Positions 8,775 through 17,472 of a stretch of 64,000 nt of DNA are shown one piece after another. The stretch comes from DATKJS01 sp964551995 (GTDB taxonomy: Bacteria > Acidobacteriota > Aminicenantia > Aminicenantales > Saccharicenantaceae), in NCBI GenBank assembly GCA_964551995.1, contig CAZKFD010000015.1, forward strand, positions 1 to 64,000. The letters run 5' to 3'. How positions within the stretch are numbered: position 1 is the first letter of the stretch; each line of letters begins with the position of its first letter. A program made the translations under genes and the position numbers. Below the pieces are notes generated by a model. It made no database searches. It was not told the origin of the DNA and saw nothing but the letters and a program-made list of their open reading frames with translations.

Positions 8775-10187
8775 TCACTTCTTGTCGTCTTTTTTGGCGT
8801 CCCCGGAGAGCTTGGCCTTCAGGAATTGAGTCAGATCCGCCCCCGTCAGGGACTTCACGACCTCGGGAAGCTGGGCGAGGACCTGGGCGACCTGGGCGGT
8901 CACCTTGGTGGTGCCGAGCTCCTTATCTCCCCCGACGATGACGATCTTGTCCACTTTCGCCAGGGGCTCGGACACAGCCCTGGCCAGGTCGGGGAGGGTC
9001 TTCATGTACATCTCGAGGACGGCCGCCTGGTTATATTTCTCCCAGGCCTGGGCGCGCTTGAGCATGGCCTCGGCCTCGGCCGTCCCTTTGGCCTTGAGCT
9101 GGTCGGCCTCGGCCAGGCCCTCGAGCCTCAGGGCCTCGGCCTTGCCCTTGGCCTCGGCGGCGATCCGGAACTCCTCGGCCTCCGCTTCTGCTTGGATCTG
9201 ATATTTGCGGGCGTCGGCCGGCTTGCGGACGGTAGATTCGAGCTCCTTCTCCTTGCGGGCGATCTCGAGCTGCTCGATCTTGATGGCCTCTTCCTTTTCG
9301 ACCTGCTTGACCTTGGCTTCCTCCTTGCGGATCTCCTGGCTCAGGCGCTGGCGCTCGAGCTCATAGGAAAAATCCGCCTGGGCCTTCTTGGAATTGACGG
9401 CGACCTGTGATTCGGCTTTTTTGGCCTCGTTGTCCCACTGGGCCTTGGCGATCTGGGCGTCGGATTGGAGCCGGGCGACCTCGGCCTCCTTGCGCGCCTG
9501 AGAGGACTTGATGACGGCCTCTTTCTCGGCTTCGGCCTGGGCGATGGCCGCATCGCGCTTGGCGGCCGCGATCTGGGGCTTGCTGAGGGCGTCGATGTAT
9601 CCCTGCGTATCGCTGATATCCTTGAGGGAGAAGGACAGCATGACGAGGCCCATCCGGTCGAAATCCGCCCGGACCGCGGCGATTGCCCTATTGGCGAACT
9701 CCTGCCGGCCCCGGTAGATCTCCTCAACTGTCATGGTGCCGATGACCTCGCGGACCTTCCCCTCGAGGACGTTGACGGCCACCTCGCGTACGCCGTCCCT
9801 CCCGATCCCCAGGAACTGCTCGGCGGCGAGGTGGATGGTCTCCTCGGAGGAGTTGACCTTCACCTGGGCCGTCGCCTCAGCCATGATCGGGACGCCGCCG
9901 GCGGTCAGGACTTCCGGTGTGCGGACGGCGAGAGGGATGACGTCCATCGGCAGGATGTACACTTTTTCCAGCCCGGGCCAGACGAACGTCCCGCCGCCCA
10001 GGCGGTAGCGATACCCGATCTTCCTCTTCGTGCCGTCGGGCATGACCAGGGTCCGCTTCCGGCCGCCGGCGATGATCAGGGCCTCGTTGGGGCCGACTTT
10101 CCGGTACTGGACGGTCATGAGAATGACGACGAGGACGACAAACACGATGACGGCGCCGGCGATGATCAGCCAGGACGTTGGGTTCAT
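8775..10187 (-). CDS. flotillin-like SPFH/band 7 membrane-scaffold protein
   Basis: This 470-residue protein has an N-terminal transmembrane helix at residues 7-27 (LIIAGAVIVFVVLVVILM), then an SPFH/band 7 domain (~30-200), then a long Ala/Glu/Lys-rich coiled coil (~210-400) as in FloT/YqiK. The family forms oligomers in membrane microdomains and organises other membrane proteins. The start is fixed by a strong ribosome-binding site (AGGAGG, 6 bases before the ATG). The gene has its own near-consensus promoter overlapped by a palindrome (10279-10322), so regulation by a repressor or stress regulator is likely. Confidence 0.9.
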   Translation of the reverse strand: MNPTSWLIIAGAVIVFVVLVVILMTVQYRKVGPNEALIIAGGRKRTLVMPDGTKRKIGYRYRLGGGTFVWPGLEKVYILPMDVIPLAVRTPEVLTAGGVPIMAEATAQVKVNSSEETIHLAAEQFLGIGRDGVREVAVNVLEGKVREVIGTMTVEEIYRGRQEFANRAIAAVRADFDRMGLVMLSFSLKDISDTQGYIDALSKPQIAAAKRDAAIAQAEAEKEAVIKSSQARKEAEVARLQSDAQIAKAQWDNEAKKAESQVAVNSKKAQADFSYELERQRLSQEIRKEEAKVKQVEKEEAIKIEQLEIARKEKELESTVRKPADARKYQIQAEAEAEEFRIAAEAKGKAEALRLEGLAEADQLKAKGTAEAEAMLKRAQAWEKYNQAAVLEMYMKTLPDLARAVSEPLAKVDKIVIVGGDKELGTTKVTAQVAQVLAQLPEVVKSLTGADLTQFLKAKLSGDAKKDDKK

Positions 10188-10278
10188 GACGACCTCCTTG
10201 GATCCCGCCCCGTATCGCGTGGGGCTGAATCAGGGGAAAAGCATTCTTCCGCGACGGCCGAAAGCCTTTCCTGATTGT

Positions 10279-10312
10279 GTTTCTAAAGGTTGATAATATT
10301 CAATTTAGAAAC
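10279..10312. promoter_or_regulatory. palindromic candidate operator at the flotillin promoter
   Basis: Perfect 9-bp inverted arms GTTTCTAAA (10279-10287) and TTTAGAAAC (10304-10312) are separated by 16 AT-rich bases. The palindrome straddles the -10 box of the flotillin promoter and part of its spacer, the typical position for a repressor site. The AT-richness stands out against the GC-rich background. Confidence 0.55.
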
Positions 10313-10322
10313 AGCCTGTCAA
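10293..10322 (-). promoter_or_regulatory. sigma-70-type promoter of the flotillin gene
   Basis: On the minus strand TTGACA (10322-10317) is followed by an 18-base spacer and TATTAT (10298-10293). The predicted transcript starts about 100 bases before the ATG at 10187. Confidence 0.75.
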
Positions 10323-10347
10323 GCCGGGCCCGGGGCCGGAAGGCAGC

Positions 10348-11154
10348 CTAGGATTTCTCTTTGTAGCCGTAGGCCATGAAAAGGATGCTTTTCTTCTTGA
10401 GGGCCTCTTTCTGGACCTGGACGAGCTTCTCGATTCCCGAGTCCGCCAATTTGAGAAGCCCGAGGAGGTCTTTCTTGGAGAAGGGGCTCTTTTCGGCCCC
10501 CGCCTGGACTTCGACGATTTCGCCCCTGTCCGTCTCGACGACGTTCATATCGAGCTCGGCCGAAGAGTCCTCGGCGTAGTCGAGGTCGAGGAGCGGACGT
10601 CCGCCGACGACGCCCACGCTCACGGCGGCCACGAGATGACGGAGCGGCATGTGGTCGATGAGGCCCTCGTCGAGCATTTTTTTCAGGGCTAGGCCCAGGG
10701 AGATGCATCCGGCCGTGACGGAGGCGGCCCGCGTGCCGCCGTCGGCCTGGATGACATCGCAGTCGATGATGATTTGCCTTTCCCCGAGGGAGCGGAGGTC
10801 CGTCACGGCCCGGAGGGAGCGGCCAATGAGCCTCTGGATCTCCTGCGTGCGTCCCGAGATCCTCCCTCCGGGGCGCTCCCGGGGGGTTCTCTCCTCGGTG
10901 GCGCGAGGGATCATCGCGTACTCGGCAGTGACCCAGCCAGTGCCCGAGCCCTTCAGGAACGGCGGGACCCGGTCCTCGATCGTGGCTGCCGCCAGGACGC
11001 GCGTCCGGCCCATTTCGATGAACGCCGAACCGTCCGTGAAATCGAGGCAGTCGATAAGAATGTTGACGGGCCGGAGTTCGCCGGGCTCCCGTCTTCCGGC
11101 ACGGGCCGCCTCGGAAGGAGACGTTTCGTCGCGACTCTTGATCTTCGTCTTCAT
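10348..11154 (-). CDS. rph: ribonuclease PH
   Basis: This 268-residue phosphorolytic 3'-exonuclease trims tRNA 3' ends. Typical RNase PH segments are present: RPVNILID near 28, GRTRVLAAATIEDRVPPFLKG near 50, GWVTAEYAMIPRAT near 74, GRTQEIQRLIGRSLRA near 98 and CDVIQADGGTR near 130. Length is slightly above the usual ~240-250 because of a basic N-terminal extension of about 18 residues. The ATG at 11154 has GGGAG upstream and follows a clear promoter (11172-11200). It stands alone between the flotillin gene and a divergent exported protein. Confidence 0.95.
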   Translation of the reverse strand: MKTKIKSRDETSPSEAARAGRREPGELRPVNILIDCLDFTDGSAFIEMGRTRVLAAATIEDRVPPFLKGSGTGWVTAEYAMIPRATEERTPRERPGGRISGRTQEIQRLIGRSLRAVTDLRSLGERQIIIDCDVIQADGGTRAASVTAGCISLGLALKKMLDEGLIDHMPLRHLVAAVSVGVVGGRPLLDLDYAEDSSAELDMNVVETDRGEIVEVQAGAEKSPFSKKDLLGLLKLADSGIEKLVQVQKEALKKKSILFMAYGYKEKS

Positions 11155-11171
11155 GGACCGATCTCCCGCTT

Positions 11172-11200
11172 ATCTTAGAGCATGTCCGGCCGATTTTCAA
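11172..11200 (-). promoter_or_regulatory. promoter of rph
   Basis: On the minus strand TTGAAA (11200-11195), a 17-base spacer and TAAGAT (11177-11172) lie just upstream of rph, with a short leader carrying GGGAG. Confidence 0.65.
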
Positions 11201-11315
11201 CGTCCCCATGCCGGAGGACGGATCCCCGGTCCGGCGCTCCTTTACTCTCCCGCGGAATTTGTTTAAAATAATGCCTTTTCAAGGATCGCGAGCGTTAGGG
11301 GCCTATCGGATTTCC

Positions 11316-12179
11316 ATGACCAAACTCAGGGCTCTGGCCGTCCTGCTGGTGCTGGTCGCCGTGCTCTCCCTGCCCTTCCCGACGCGCCCGGGGATCGAGG
11401 GACTCGGGCTCACCGTGGCCTTTTCGAACCGGGTCCTGACGGACAACCTCTTTACAGACATCATCTTCCGCTTCGGCACGTCCCGGAATTTCGTCCCGTT
11501 CACCGAGGACCTGACGATCGTCTGCCGCCTTTTTTCGGAGGGCCGCCTCCTCGCCGAGGACATGTATAAGCCGTCCGTCTCGACGTCCAAGTGGGAAGCA
11601 AGAAAGGCGTATTCGTTCACCCGGAAGATCTATATTCCTTCGTTCATCGACGTGTATGACCCGGGCTTCAAGGGGTCGAAGACGATCGACCTCACGATCG
11701 GGCTGGCGGCCGGGCCGGCCGGCAGCGTTCCGGTCCGGGGCAAGATCTACGAAGCGAAGATCAGGACTCTCCCCGCGCCGGAATTCCCGGTGATCGTTTA
11801 CCTGAGCGGCTGGTATGAGCCGGAGACCGAGCCGGGAGAGCCGAGGCAAACCCGGAGGTGGACGGCGAAGGAGGCCCGTTGCGCAATCGACAACCCGGGC
11901 CGCGACGCCCAGCTCGTCATTCGCGGCAGCCTCGACGCGAAGGCCGTCCCGGGACAAAGGATCACGATCCGCCTCGCCGGCCGGGTCATTGACGAGTTCA
12001 CCCCCGAAAAGCCGGAGTTCGAGAGGTTCTATGAGATCAAAAAAGACTGGCTCGGCGAGGGGAAGGATTTTCTTCTGGTGATCGGCGTCGACAAGACCTT
12101 CGTCCCGGCCCGGGTGATCCCGGGCTCCGGGGACAAGCGCGAGCTCGGCGTCCGGATCTCGCTCCTCTACTTCAGATGA
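11316..12179 (+). CDS. exported protein of unknown function
   Basis: I do not recognise a family. From the ATG at 11316 the protein is 287 residues with a signal-peptide-like start (MTKLRALAVLLVLVAVLSLPFP). After it comes a mostly beta-strand-like sequence with alternating hydrophobic residues and few cysteines. The open frame continues upstream to 11208, but that extension is basic and would place residues before the signal peptide, so 11316 is preferred. A TAAAAT box lies at 11264-11269, suggesting a leader of ~40 bases. It is likely periplasmic or envelope-associated. Its last 8 bases overlap the convergent small exported protein gene. Confidence 0.68.
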   Translation: MTKLRALAVLLVLVAVLSLPFPTRPGIEGLGLTVAFSNRVLTDNLFTDIIFRFGTSRNFVPFTEDLTIVCRLFSEGRLLAEDMYKPSVSTSKWEARKAYSFTRKIYIPSFIDVYDPGFKGSKTIDLTIGLAAGPAGSVPVRGKIYEAKIRTLPAPEFPVIVYLSGWYEPETEPGEPRQTRRWTAKEARCAIDNPGRDAQLVIRGSLDAKAVPGQRITIRLAGRVIDEFTPEKPEFERFYEIKKDWLGEGKDFLLVIGVDKTFVPARVIPGSGDKRELGVRISLLYFR

Positions 12180-12783
12180 GCGGCGGCCTGATCCAGATCT
12201 GTGGCATGCCCTCTCGCTTGGCCGTGGCCATGAAATCGTCTAGGTCCTTTTTGGCGTGGACTGCGTCGGCCTGGGCCGCGTTCAGCTTGTTGTAGGTTTC
12301 GCTGATCTCGAACTGGATGTATTCCCGCGATTTGACGTCGGTCAGGTTGTAAAAATCTTGCCAAAGAGAATTCATCCTGAGGGTCAGGAGATCGATCATC
12401 TCCTGAGCGTCTTTGGCTTTTTTAACGAGTTCCTCGAGCTTGGCCCGGTAGGCCTTTTCGGACATGGCCGCCAGGCTGGGCGTCTGTTCGGCGGGGTTCG
12501 CGCTCTCGGCTTTCTGGGCCGCGGCGACCGGCGCGGCCGGCGGGGAGGCCTCGCCCTCGGCCGGGGTCTCCGCCGCTTCCTTCCCCGCCGCCGCGATTTC
12601 CACCGCCGGCCTCTTTTTGAGCTTGTTGAGGTCGGCGTTGGTGATGACGGGGGTTGATCTGCCCTTGAGATTGGCCCGTCGCTCCTTTTCCTTCTTGGCG
12701 AGATCGGTCACGCTCTGGGAATACAGCATGCCGACGAGAAAGAGCGGGAGCAACGCAAATGTCCAGTTTTTCCACTTGAACAT
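12172..12783 (-). CDS. small exported coiled-coil protein of unknown function
   Basis: This 203-residue protein has a signal-like N-terminus (WTFALLPLFLVGMLYS), then an Ala/Pro/Glu-rich low-complexity linker (~50-95), then a charged helical C-terminal part (~100-190) predicted to form coiled coil. No family was recognised. Proteins of this shape are common next to envelope genes. It has its own promoter (12805-12833), which overlaps the comEC stop codon, and an AGAGAGG ribosome-binding site. It converges on the preceding exported protein with an 8-base overlap. Confidence 0.7.
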   Translation of the reverse strand: MFKWKNWTFALLPLFLVGMLYSQSVTDLAKKEKERRANLKGRSTPVITNADLNKLKKRPAVEIAAAGKEAAETPAEGEASPPAAPVAAAQKAESANPAEQTPSLAAMSEKAYRAKLEELVKKAKDAQEMIDLLTLRMNSLWQDFYNLTDVKSREYIQFEISETYNKLNAAQADAVHAKKDLDDFMATAKREGMPQIWIRPPLI

Positions 12784-12804
12784 GGTCCTCTCTCTCGCGC
12801 GCTC

Positions 12805-12833
12805 ATTATTCTTAGTTTAGTCGGCCCTGTCAA
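12805..12833 (-). promoter_or_regulatory. promoter of the small exported protein gene
   Basis: On the minus strand TTGACA (12833-12828), a 17-base spacer and AATAAT (12810-12805) form a near-consensus promoter. The TGA within the -35 hexamer is also the stop codon of comEC in its restored frame. Confidence 0.72.
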
Positions 12834-15239
12834 TGCGAAGTGGAAATTCCGGAGGCCGTCCGGACGCGGATCTCCACTCCGTCGGTCGAGACCTCGACCG
12901 CGCCGTCGACGTCCGTCCGGTAAACCCGGGATCCCGCCCTCCGGTACCGGTCGAGGACGTGTCCGCCGGGGAAGCCGAAGCGGTTCCCCTGGCCGACCGA
13001 GATGAGGACGATTCCGGGCCGGGCGCGCGCGAGGAACGGTGCGGAGCTCGAGGTGCTGCTGCCGTGGTGGGGGGGATTTCAGGACCGCGCAAGAGACCTC
13101 GGCCCCGCGTTCCAGGATCTCGCGCTCGGCCCGGGCCTCGATGTCGCCGGTGAAGAGAACAGCCGTTCCGCCGAAGGAGATCCTCAGAACCAGCGAAAGA
13201 TCATTCTCTGAGGCCGGCGTGCTCGGCCCGTCTTCGGCTCCCGGGTGAAGGACTGAGACCGCGGCCGAACCGATGCGGCGGGCGTAGCCGCGGAAAACCC
13301 GCCTTCGGAGGACCTCCGGGCGAAGCGCGTCCCCGAGGTCACAATAAGCGCCTGTTTCGGACGGGGGAGGAGGATAAGCCTCCCAGAATTCCCCGATGCG
13401 GAAATTTCGGGCAACGGCCACGAGACCGTTGAGATGGTCCGGATGGGGGTGTGTTAGGACCATGATGTCGATCTGCCGGATCCCCCTCCGCCAGAGGGCC
13501 GGCGAGACTACTCTTTCGCCGACATCGAACGCGCTGTCCGTGAAGCCCCCGCCGTCGATCAGCATCCTCTTGCGGCCCGGAAATTCGACGAGGATGGAGT
13601 CTCCCTGCCCGACATCGAGCATCGTGACCGTCAGTCCCCTGGACGCCGGCGAGAAAGGGTAGGTCGCGATCGTGACCAGGAAGGCGGCGAATCCGGCCGT
13701 GACAATGAGCCGCTGACCTTTGAACCGGCGGCCAAGAAGGAGGAGGCCCAAAAAAAGATAGTATCCGGCGATAACCCAGCCGGGGGGCGTCGGGGTCCTG
13801 TAGGAGAGAGCAGGGAGTCCGTCCAACACGTGAGACAGCCGGAAGAAGACCATCACGAGGAACTTGAGCCCCGAGGCCAACAGGGTTCCGAGAACCGATG
13901 AGGCGGCCGAAATAGGCAGAAACGCGTAGCCGAGCCCCAGGATCAGCCCCACGAGAGGGGCGGCCGCATAATTAAGGACGAGCGACGAGAATGTGATCCT
14001 GTTGAAATGGCAGGCGATGATTGGCAGCACGCCCAGGATGGCGGAGAGCGAGAGCGCCGTCAGTTCGCCGGCCTTGAGGGGCAGCCGCGGGAGTCTCTGG
14101 ATGATGCGGGGGGCGAAGAGGATGATGGCGAGGGTCGCGGCGAACGTCAGCTGGAAACCGGCGTCGAATACGTCAAAGGGGTTTGCGAGGAGCAGAACAA
14201 AGGCGCTGAAAGAGATGGTGTTCAGGATGCGGACGTCCTTCCACAAGAGCCGCCCGACCAGATAGGCCAGGGTCATGAACGACGCCCGCAGGACCGATGG
14301 GCTGCCTTCGACGAGGAGCGTGTAGAAGATGAGAAGGGCGATGAGCACGAGATTGGCGGGGGCGCGGCGCAGCCGGAATAGCCTCAACAATCCGAACAAA
14401 AGAAAAGTGACGATGGCGATGTGGGAGCCCGAGATGGCGAACAGATGGTAGAGGCCCGTCTCCTGGAGCGACAGGACGGTGCGGGGATCGAGACGGCCGT
14501 CCTCCCCAAGGAGGAGCGCTTCGAGGGCCGCTCCCTCGGGAGACAGGCCGGCCGTTCCCGGCGCGGGAAAGAACGACTCGAGGTTGTCCTGGAGGGCACA
14601 ACGGAGCCGCGAGATCAAGTTCCGCGGGGACATCGCCGGGCCGTCGGCCGCCTTTTCCACGAGCAAGCTCGACTTGGTGAACGCCCGGCGGTGAATGTCC
14701 CGGCTCTTCAGGAAGCGGTCGTAGGAGAAGCCTCCGAAATTGTTGAACGATCCGCCCGAGGAGAACTCGGCCGCTGCCCGGACTCTATCACCGGAGTGGA
14801 GCCGGAGCCTGCCGCGGACGGAAGGATCGAACGGAACGGTCAGGCGCAGGTTTCCCCGCACGGTGCGTACCGGGCCTCCGGCACGGATCGAATCCACGCG
14901 GAGGGTCAGGATGTCCCGGCCGGGCTCCCGTCCCGGCGAGCCGACAAGCGTTCCGACGACATCCAGGTAGCCTTCGGTCCGGTCGCGATGGAGCTTGTTG
15001 GCCTCGTAGGTTCGGTCGCGGAGCGAAAAGACGGCTGCTCCGGAGGACGCCGCGGACAGGAGGATCAGCAAAAGGCAGATCGCGTTTTTCCGGGCGGCGT
15101 AGAGCGCCCACGCGGACGCCGCGAAGACGAAGACTCCGGCCAACGGCAGAACGGGCGAAGCGGCGAATACCGCCTCGGCCAGGATTCCGAGGAGAAGCGA
15201 CGCGGCGAGGAAGAGGAAAGGATGAGGCGTCGGCCTCAG
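12830..15239 (-). pseudogene. comEC: comEC (DNA uptake channel) with a 1-base frameshift in a G7 run
   Basis: ComEC/Rec2 imports single-stranded DNA across the inner membrane. Present in order are an N-terminal membrane/DUF4131 region, the multi-helix Competence domain (GLYHLFAISGSHIAIV near residue 240), and a metallo-beta-lactamase domain (MLDVGQGDSILVEFPG, LTHPHPDHLNG). At 13069-13075 a run of seven G (plus strand) breaks the frame. Removing one base restores the canonical KSPHHGS motif and a full C-terminus ending in YRTDVDGAVEVSTDG with a TGA at 12832-12830, about 802 residues in all. The frameshift could be a real mutation, phase variation or a sequencing error. No ATG/GTG/TTG fits the N-terminus. 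A CTG at 15239 overlaps the upstream stop as CTGA and is my best start. Confidence 0.82.
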
Positions 15240-16588
15240 CTCTTGGGGATGCCCGCCAGGGAGTTCTGCTCCTCCAGGGCGTCGAGCAGGAGGTGGCAAA
15301 GGATCCTGATGCCCAGGGGGATGCTGCGCTCGTCCGGGTTGAAATTCGCGCTGTGCAGGGGGGCTGCCTCCGCTTGTCCCGGGCTCTTGACGCCCAGGAA
15401 GAAATAGAACCCCGGGAGCTTCTGGGCGAAGAAGGAGAAGTCTTCGGCGATCATCTGAGGCTTCCATTCGAGGACTTCGTCCTTGCCCAGGAGCTTCACC
15501 AGGGGCGGGACCATGGTCGCGGCCAGCTCCGGATTATTATAGACGGCCGGGAGCAGGGGTTTGTAATCAAACTGGTAGGTCGCACCGTAAATTTCAGTGA
15601 TGTTCTTGACGACGGACTCCATGAGCGCGGGGATCTTTTTCCGGTTGGCGTCGCTTAGGGCCCGGACCGTGCCCGCCAGCGCGACCTGCTCCGGGATGAT
15701 GTTGGCCCGCGTCCCGCCCTCGATCGTTCCGATGGTCAAGACTGCGGGGTCCGTCGGGTCGATGCCCCGGCTGATGACCGTCTGGAGGGCTTGGACGACC
15801 TCCGCGGCGATGACGATCGCATCGATGCCTTCCTGGGGGCGGGCGGCGTGCGCGCTCTTCCCCTTGATCGTGATCTGGAAGCCGTCGGAGCTCGCGGTGA
15901 TGAAGCCGGGAGCGAAGAGGACCTGCCCGACGTCCGCTCCCGGCCAGACGTGGAGGCCGAAGACGGCACTCGGCGAGGGATTGTCCAAGGCGCTCTCACG
16001 GATCATGAGGTCCGCTCCTCCCTCCTCGCCCTCGGGCGGGCCTTCTTCGGCCGGCTGAAAAATGAACGTCACGCTGCCCTTGATCCTGTCTTTCAGGGAG
16101 TTGAGGACCATAGCCGTGCCGAGGACGATCGAGGTGTGAACGTCGTGGCCGCAGGCGTGCATGACCCCCGGGTTCAGCGACTTGAAGGGGACGTTCGTCA
16201 TCTCTTGGATGGGCAGGGCGTCCATGTCGGCCCGGGCGGCAACGGCGGCGCCGGGCTGGGCGCCCCGGAGGAGGGCCACGACGCCCGTTTTCGCGACGCC
16301 GGTCCGGACCTCGAGCCCGAGCGTCTCGAGCTTCGAGCCGACGAGCCGGGACGTCTCGAACTCGCGGTTGCCGAGCTCGGGATTCATGTGGATGAAGCGG
16401 CGGATCCTGACGATCTCGGCCTGGTTTCTCTCGATCTGCTCGTCGATCCGCTGGGCGGTCTTGGCGTCGACGGCGCCCAGGACGGAGGGGCCGGCCAGGA
16501 GAAGGCCGAGGACCACGATGGCCCAGGGGCACGGCCGTGGTTTCCGGCGCGGGGCGGTCTTCATTCGGGGGCGGTTCCAGCGGCTCAT
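15236..16588 (-). CDS. M20-family amidohydrolase / N-acyl-amino-acid hydrolase
   Basis: This 450-residue metallopeptidase-fold enzyme resembles IAA-amino-acid hydrolase and hippurate hydrolase. Metal-site motifs are ARADMDALPIQE (near 110), GHDVHTSIVLG (near 140), PAEEGPPEGEEGG (near 175), HVWPGAD (near 208) and LHSANFNPDE (near 420). A hydrophobic segment at ~22-40 (WAIVVLGLLLAGPSVLG) suggests export or membrane anchoring. It would release an amino acid from an N-acyl conjugate; the substrate is unknown. The ATG at 16588 lies 10 bases after a TAAAAT box, favouring it over the internal Met at 16564. Its stop overlaps the comEC start. Confidence 0.9.
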   Translation of the reverse strand: MSRWNRPRMKTAPRRKPRPCPWAIVVLGLLLAGPSVLGAVDAKTAQRIDEQIERNQAEIVRIRRFIHMNPELGNREFETSRLVGSKLETLGLEVRTGVAKTGVVALLRGAQPGAAVAARADMDALPIQEMTNVPFKSLNPGVMHACGHDVHTSIVLGTAMVLNSLKDRIKGSVTFIFQPAEEGPPEGEEGGADLMIRESALDNPSPSAVFGLHVWPGADVGQVLFAPGFITASSDGFQITIKGKSAHAARPQEGIDAIVIAAEVVQALQTVISRGIDPTDPAVLTIGTIEGGTRANIIPEQVALAGTVRALSDANRKKIPALMESVVKNITEIYGATYQFDYKPLLPAVYNNPELAATMVPPLVKLLGKDEVLEWKPQMIAEDFSFFAQKLPGFYFFLGVKSPGQAEAAPLHSANFNPDERSIPLGIRILCHLLLDALEEQNSLAGIPKS

Positions 16589-16598
16589 TTGGGAGACT

Positions 16599-16604
16599 AT
16601 TTTA
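16599..16604 (-). promoter_or_regulatory. -10 element of the M20 amidohydrolase gene
   Basis: TAAAAT on the minus strand ends 10 bases before the ATG at 16588. No strong -35 hexamer is seen at 17 bases. The spacing implies a leaderless transcript. Confidence 0.5.
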
Positions 16605-16691
16605 GCGCGAATCGGTCCGAATATACAGAGGGTTCAAGCGGCCACCCGGCCGGGAGCGGCGGGGGTCGCCGGGACGGGAGGCCGGCTCCGG

Positions 16692-17018
16692 CTATTTGGC
16701 TTCTTCTTCCTCCCCGCCGGCGGCCTCGGGCTTGTTCAGGTATTCGCCTTTTTTCTTTTCGATGAAGTCCTTGATGGCCTCGAGGCCGTCGTTGGTCTTT
16801 TCCTTGACGACCTTCATGCTCTTTTCCGCCTCGCGGGCGATTTTCTCGTAGCTTTCCTTGGCGGCTTCGCCGGTCTTGACGGCCTGGTCCTTGATCTTCT
16901 TCCGCGTTTCCTCGCCGCTCGCGGGCGCGAACAGGATGCCGACGATAAGCCCCGCGGCCGCCCCCGCCATGAAGGTCAGGAGGGAATCCCAAAAGTGGTT
17001 GTCTTTGCTATCCCCCAT
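16692..17018 (-). CDS. YtxH-like small membrane protein
   Basis: This 108-residue protein has one membrane segment near residues 14-32 (LLTFMAGAAAGLIVGILFAPASG) followed by a Lys/Glu-rich amphipathic helix. This is the pattern of YtxH/gas-vesicle-like stress proteins, including the FAPxSGEETR signature after the membrane helix. The family is of unknown biochemical function and is often induced by general stress. It overlaps the upstream DUF948-like gene by 11 bases, so the pair is probably cotranscribed and functions together at the membrane. A 102-base gap separates it from the amidohydrolase start. Confidence 0.8.
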   Translation of the reverse strand: MGDSKDNHFWDSLLTFMAGAAAGLIVGILFAPASGEETRKKIKDQAVKTGEAAKESYEKIAREAEKSMKVVKEKTNDGLEAIKDFIEKKKGEYLNKPEAAGGEEEEAK

Positions 17019-17379
17019 GCTTCCTCTCCTTTCGTTTTTTCATTTGCTGCCAACCGAGGCGGAGGAGCGGGAACACGAACGGCCAGTACCTGAAGCCAGG
17101 CCGGATGATCTTCGTCGTCACAAACGCCGTGATCTCCGAGAGACCGGAGGCCGCCTTCTTCGAGGTTTGGAGGACCTGGCCGACATCGTCCAGGCTCGTG
17201 TTGATCTTGGCCTCGATCGCCTTCAGCCCGTCCATCAGCTCCTGGGCCTTGGCCAGGGTTTCCTCGCCCTGCTTTGCGGTCCGCCGCAGCTGGCTGAGAA
17301 ACATGACCAGGAAGGTGACGGCGACCACGGCCGCCACGGTCAGGATGATGAGAAGGACCTGGTTCAAGGTCAGCAACAT
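17008..17379 (-). CDS. DUF948-like small membrane protein
   Basis: From ATG 17379 this is 123 residues, with an N-terminal transmembrane helix (LLIILTVAAVVAVTFLVMFLS, ~9-29), an amphipathic coiled coil (~30-90) and a basic C-terminal tail. The shape matches DUF948-type proteins, which commonly pair with YtxH-like proteins as here. A GTG at 17388 is in frame, but it abuts the -10 box. The ATG at 17379 lies 9 bases after that box, matching the leaderless spacing seen elsewhere in this window. The gene overlaps the YtxH-like gene by 11 bases. Confidence 0.72.
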   Translation of the reverse strand: MLLTLNQVLLIILTVAAVVAVTFLVMFLSQLRRTAKQGEETLAKAQELMDGLKAIEAKINTSLDDVGQVLQTSKKAASGLSEITAFVTTKIIRPGFRYWPFVFPLLRLGWQQMKKRKERKHGG

Positions 17380-17388
17380 GGTGCTCAC

Positions 17389-17418
17389 ACCTTAAGCCAA
17401 AAACGGGCATTTGTCAAA
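17389..17418 (-). promoter_or_regulatory. promoter of the DUF948-like/YtxH-like pair
   Basis: On the minus strand TTGACA (17418-17413) is followed by an 18-base spacer and TAAGGT (17394-17389), then 9 bases to the ATG at 17379. Confidence 0.65.
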
Positions 17419-17472
17419 TTCCGCTCCCTGAAGGGCCTCCCCGGACCCGGGGCGCGGGTTCCCGGCCGCCGG

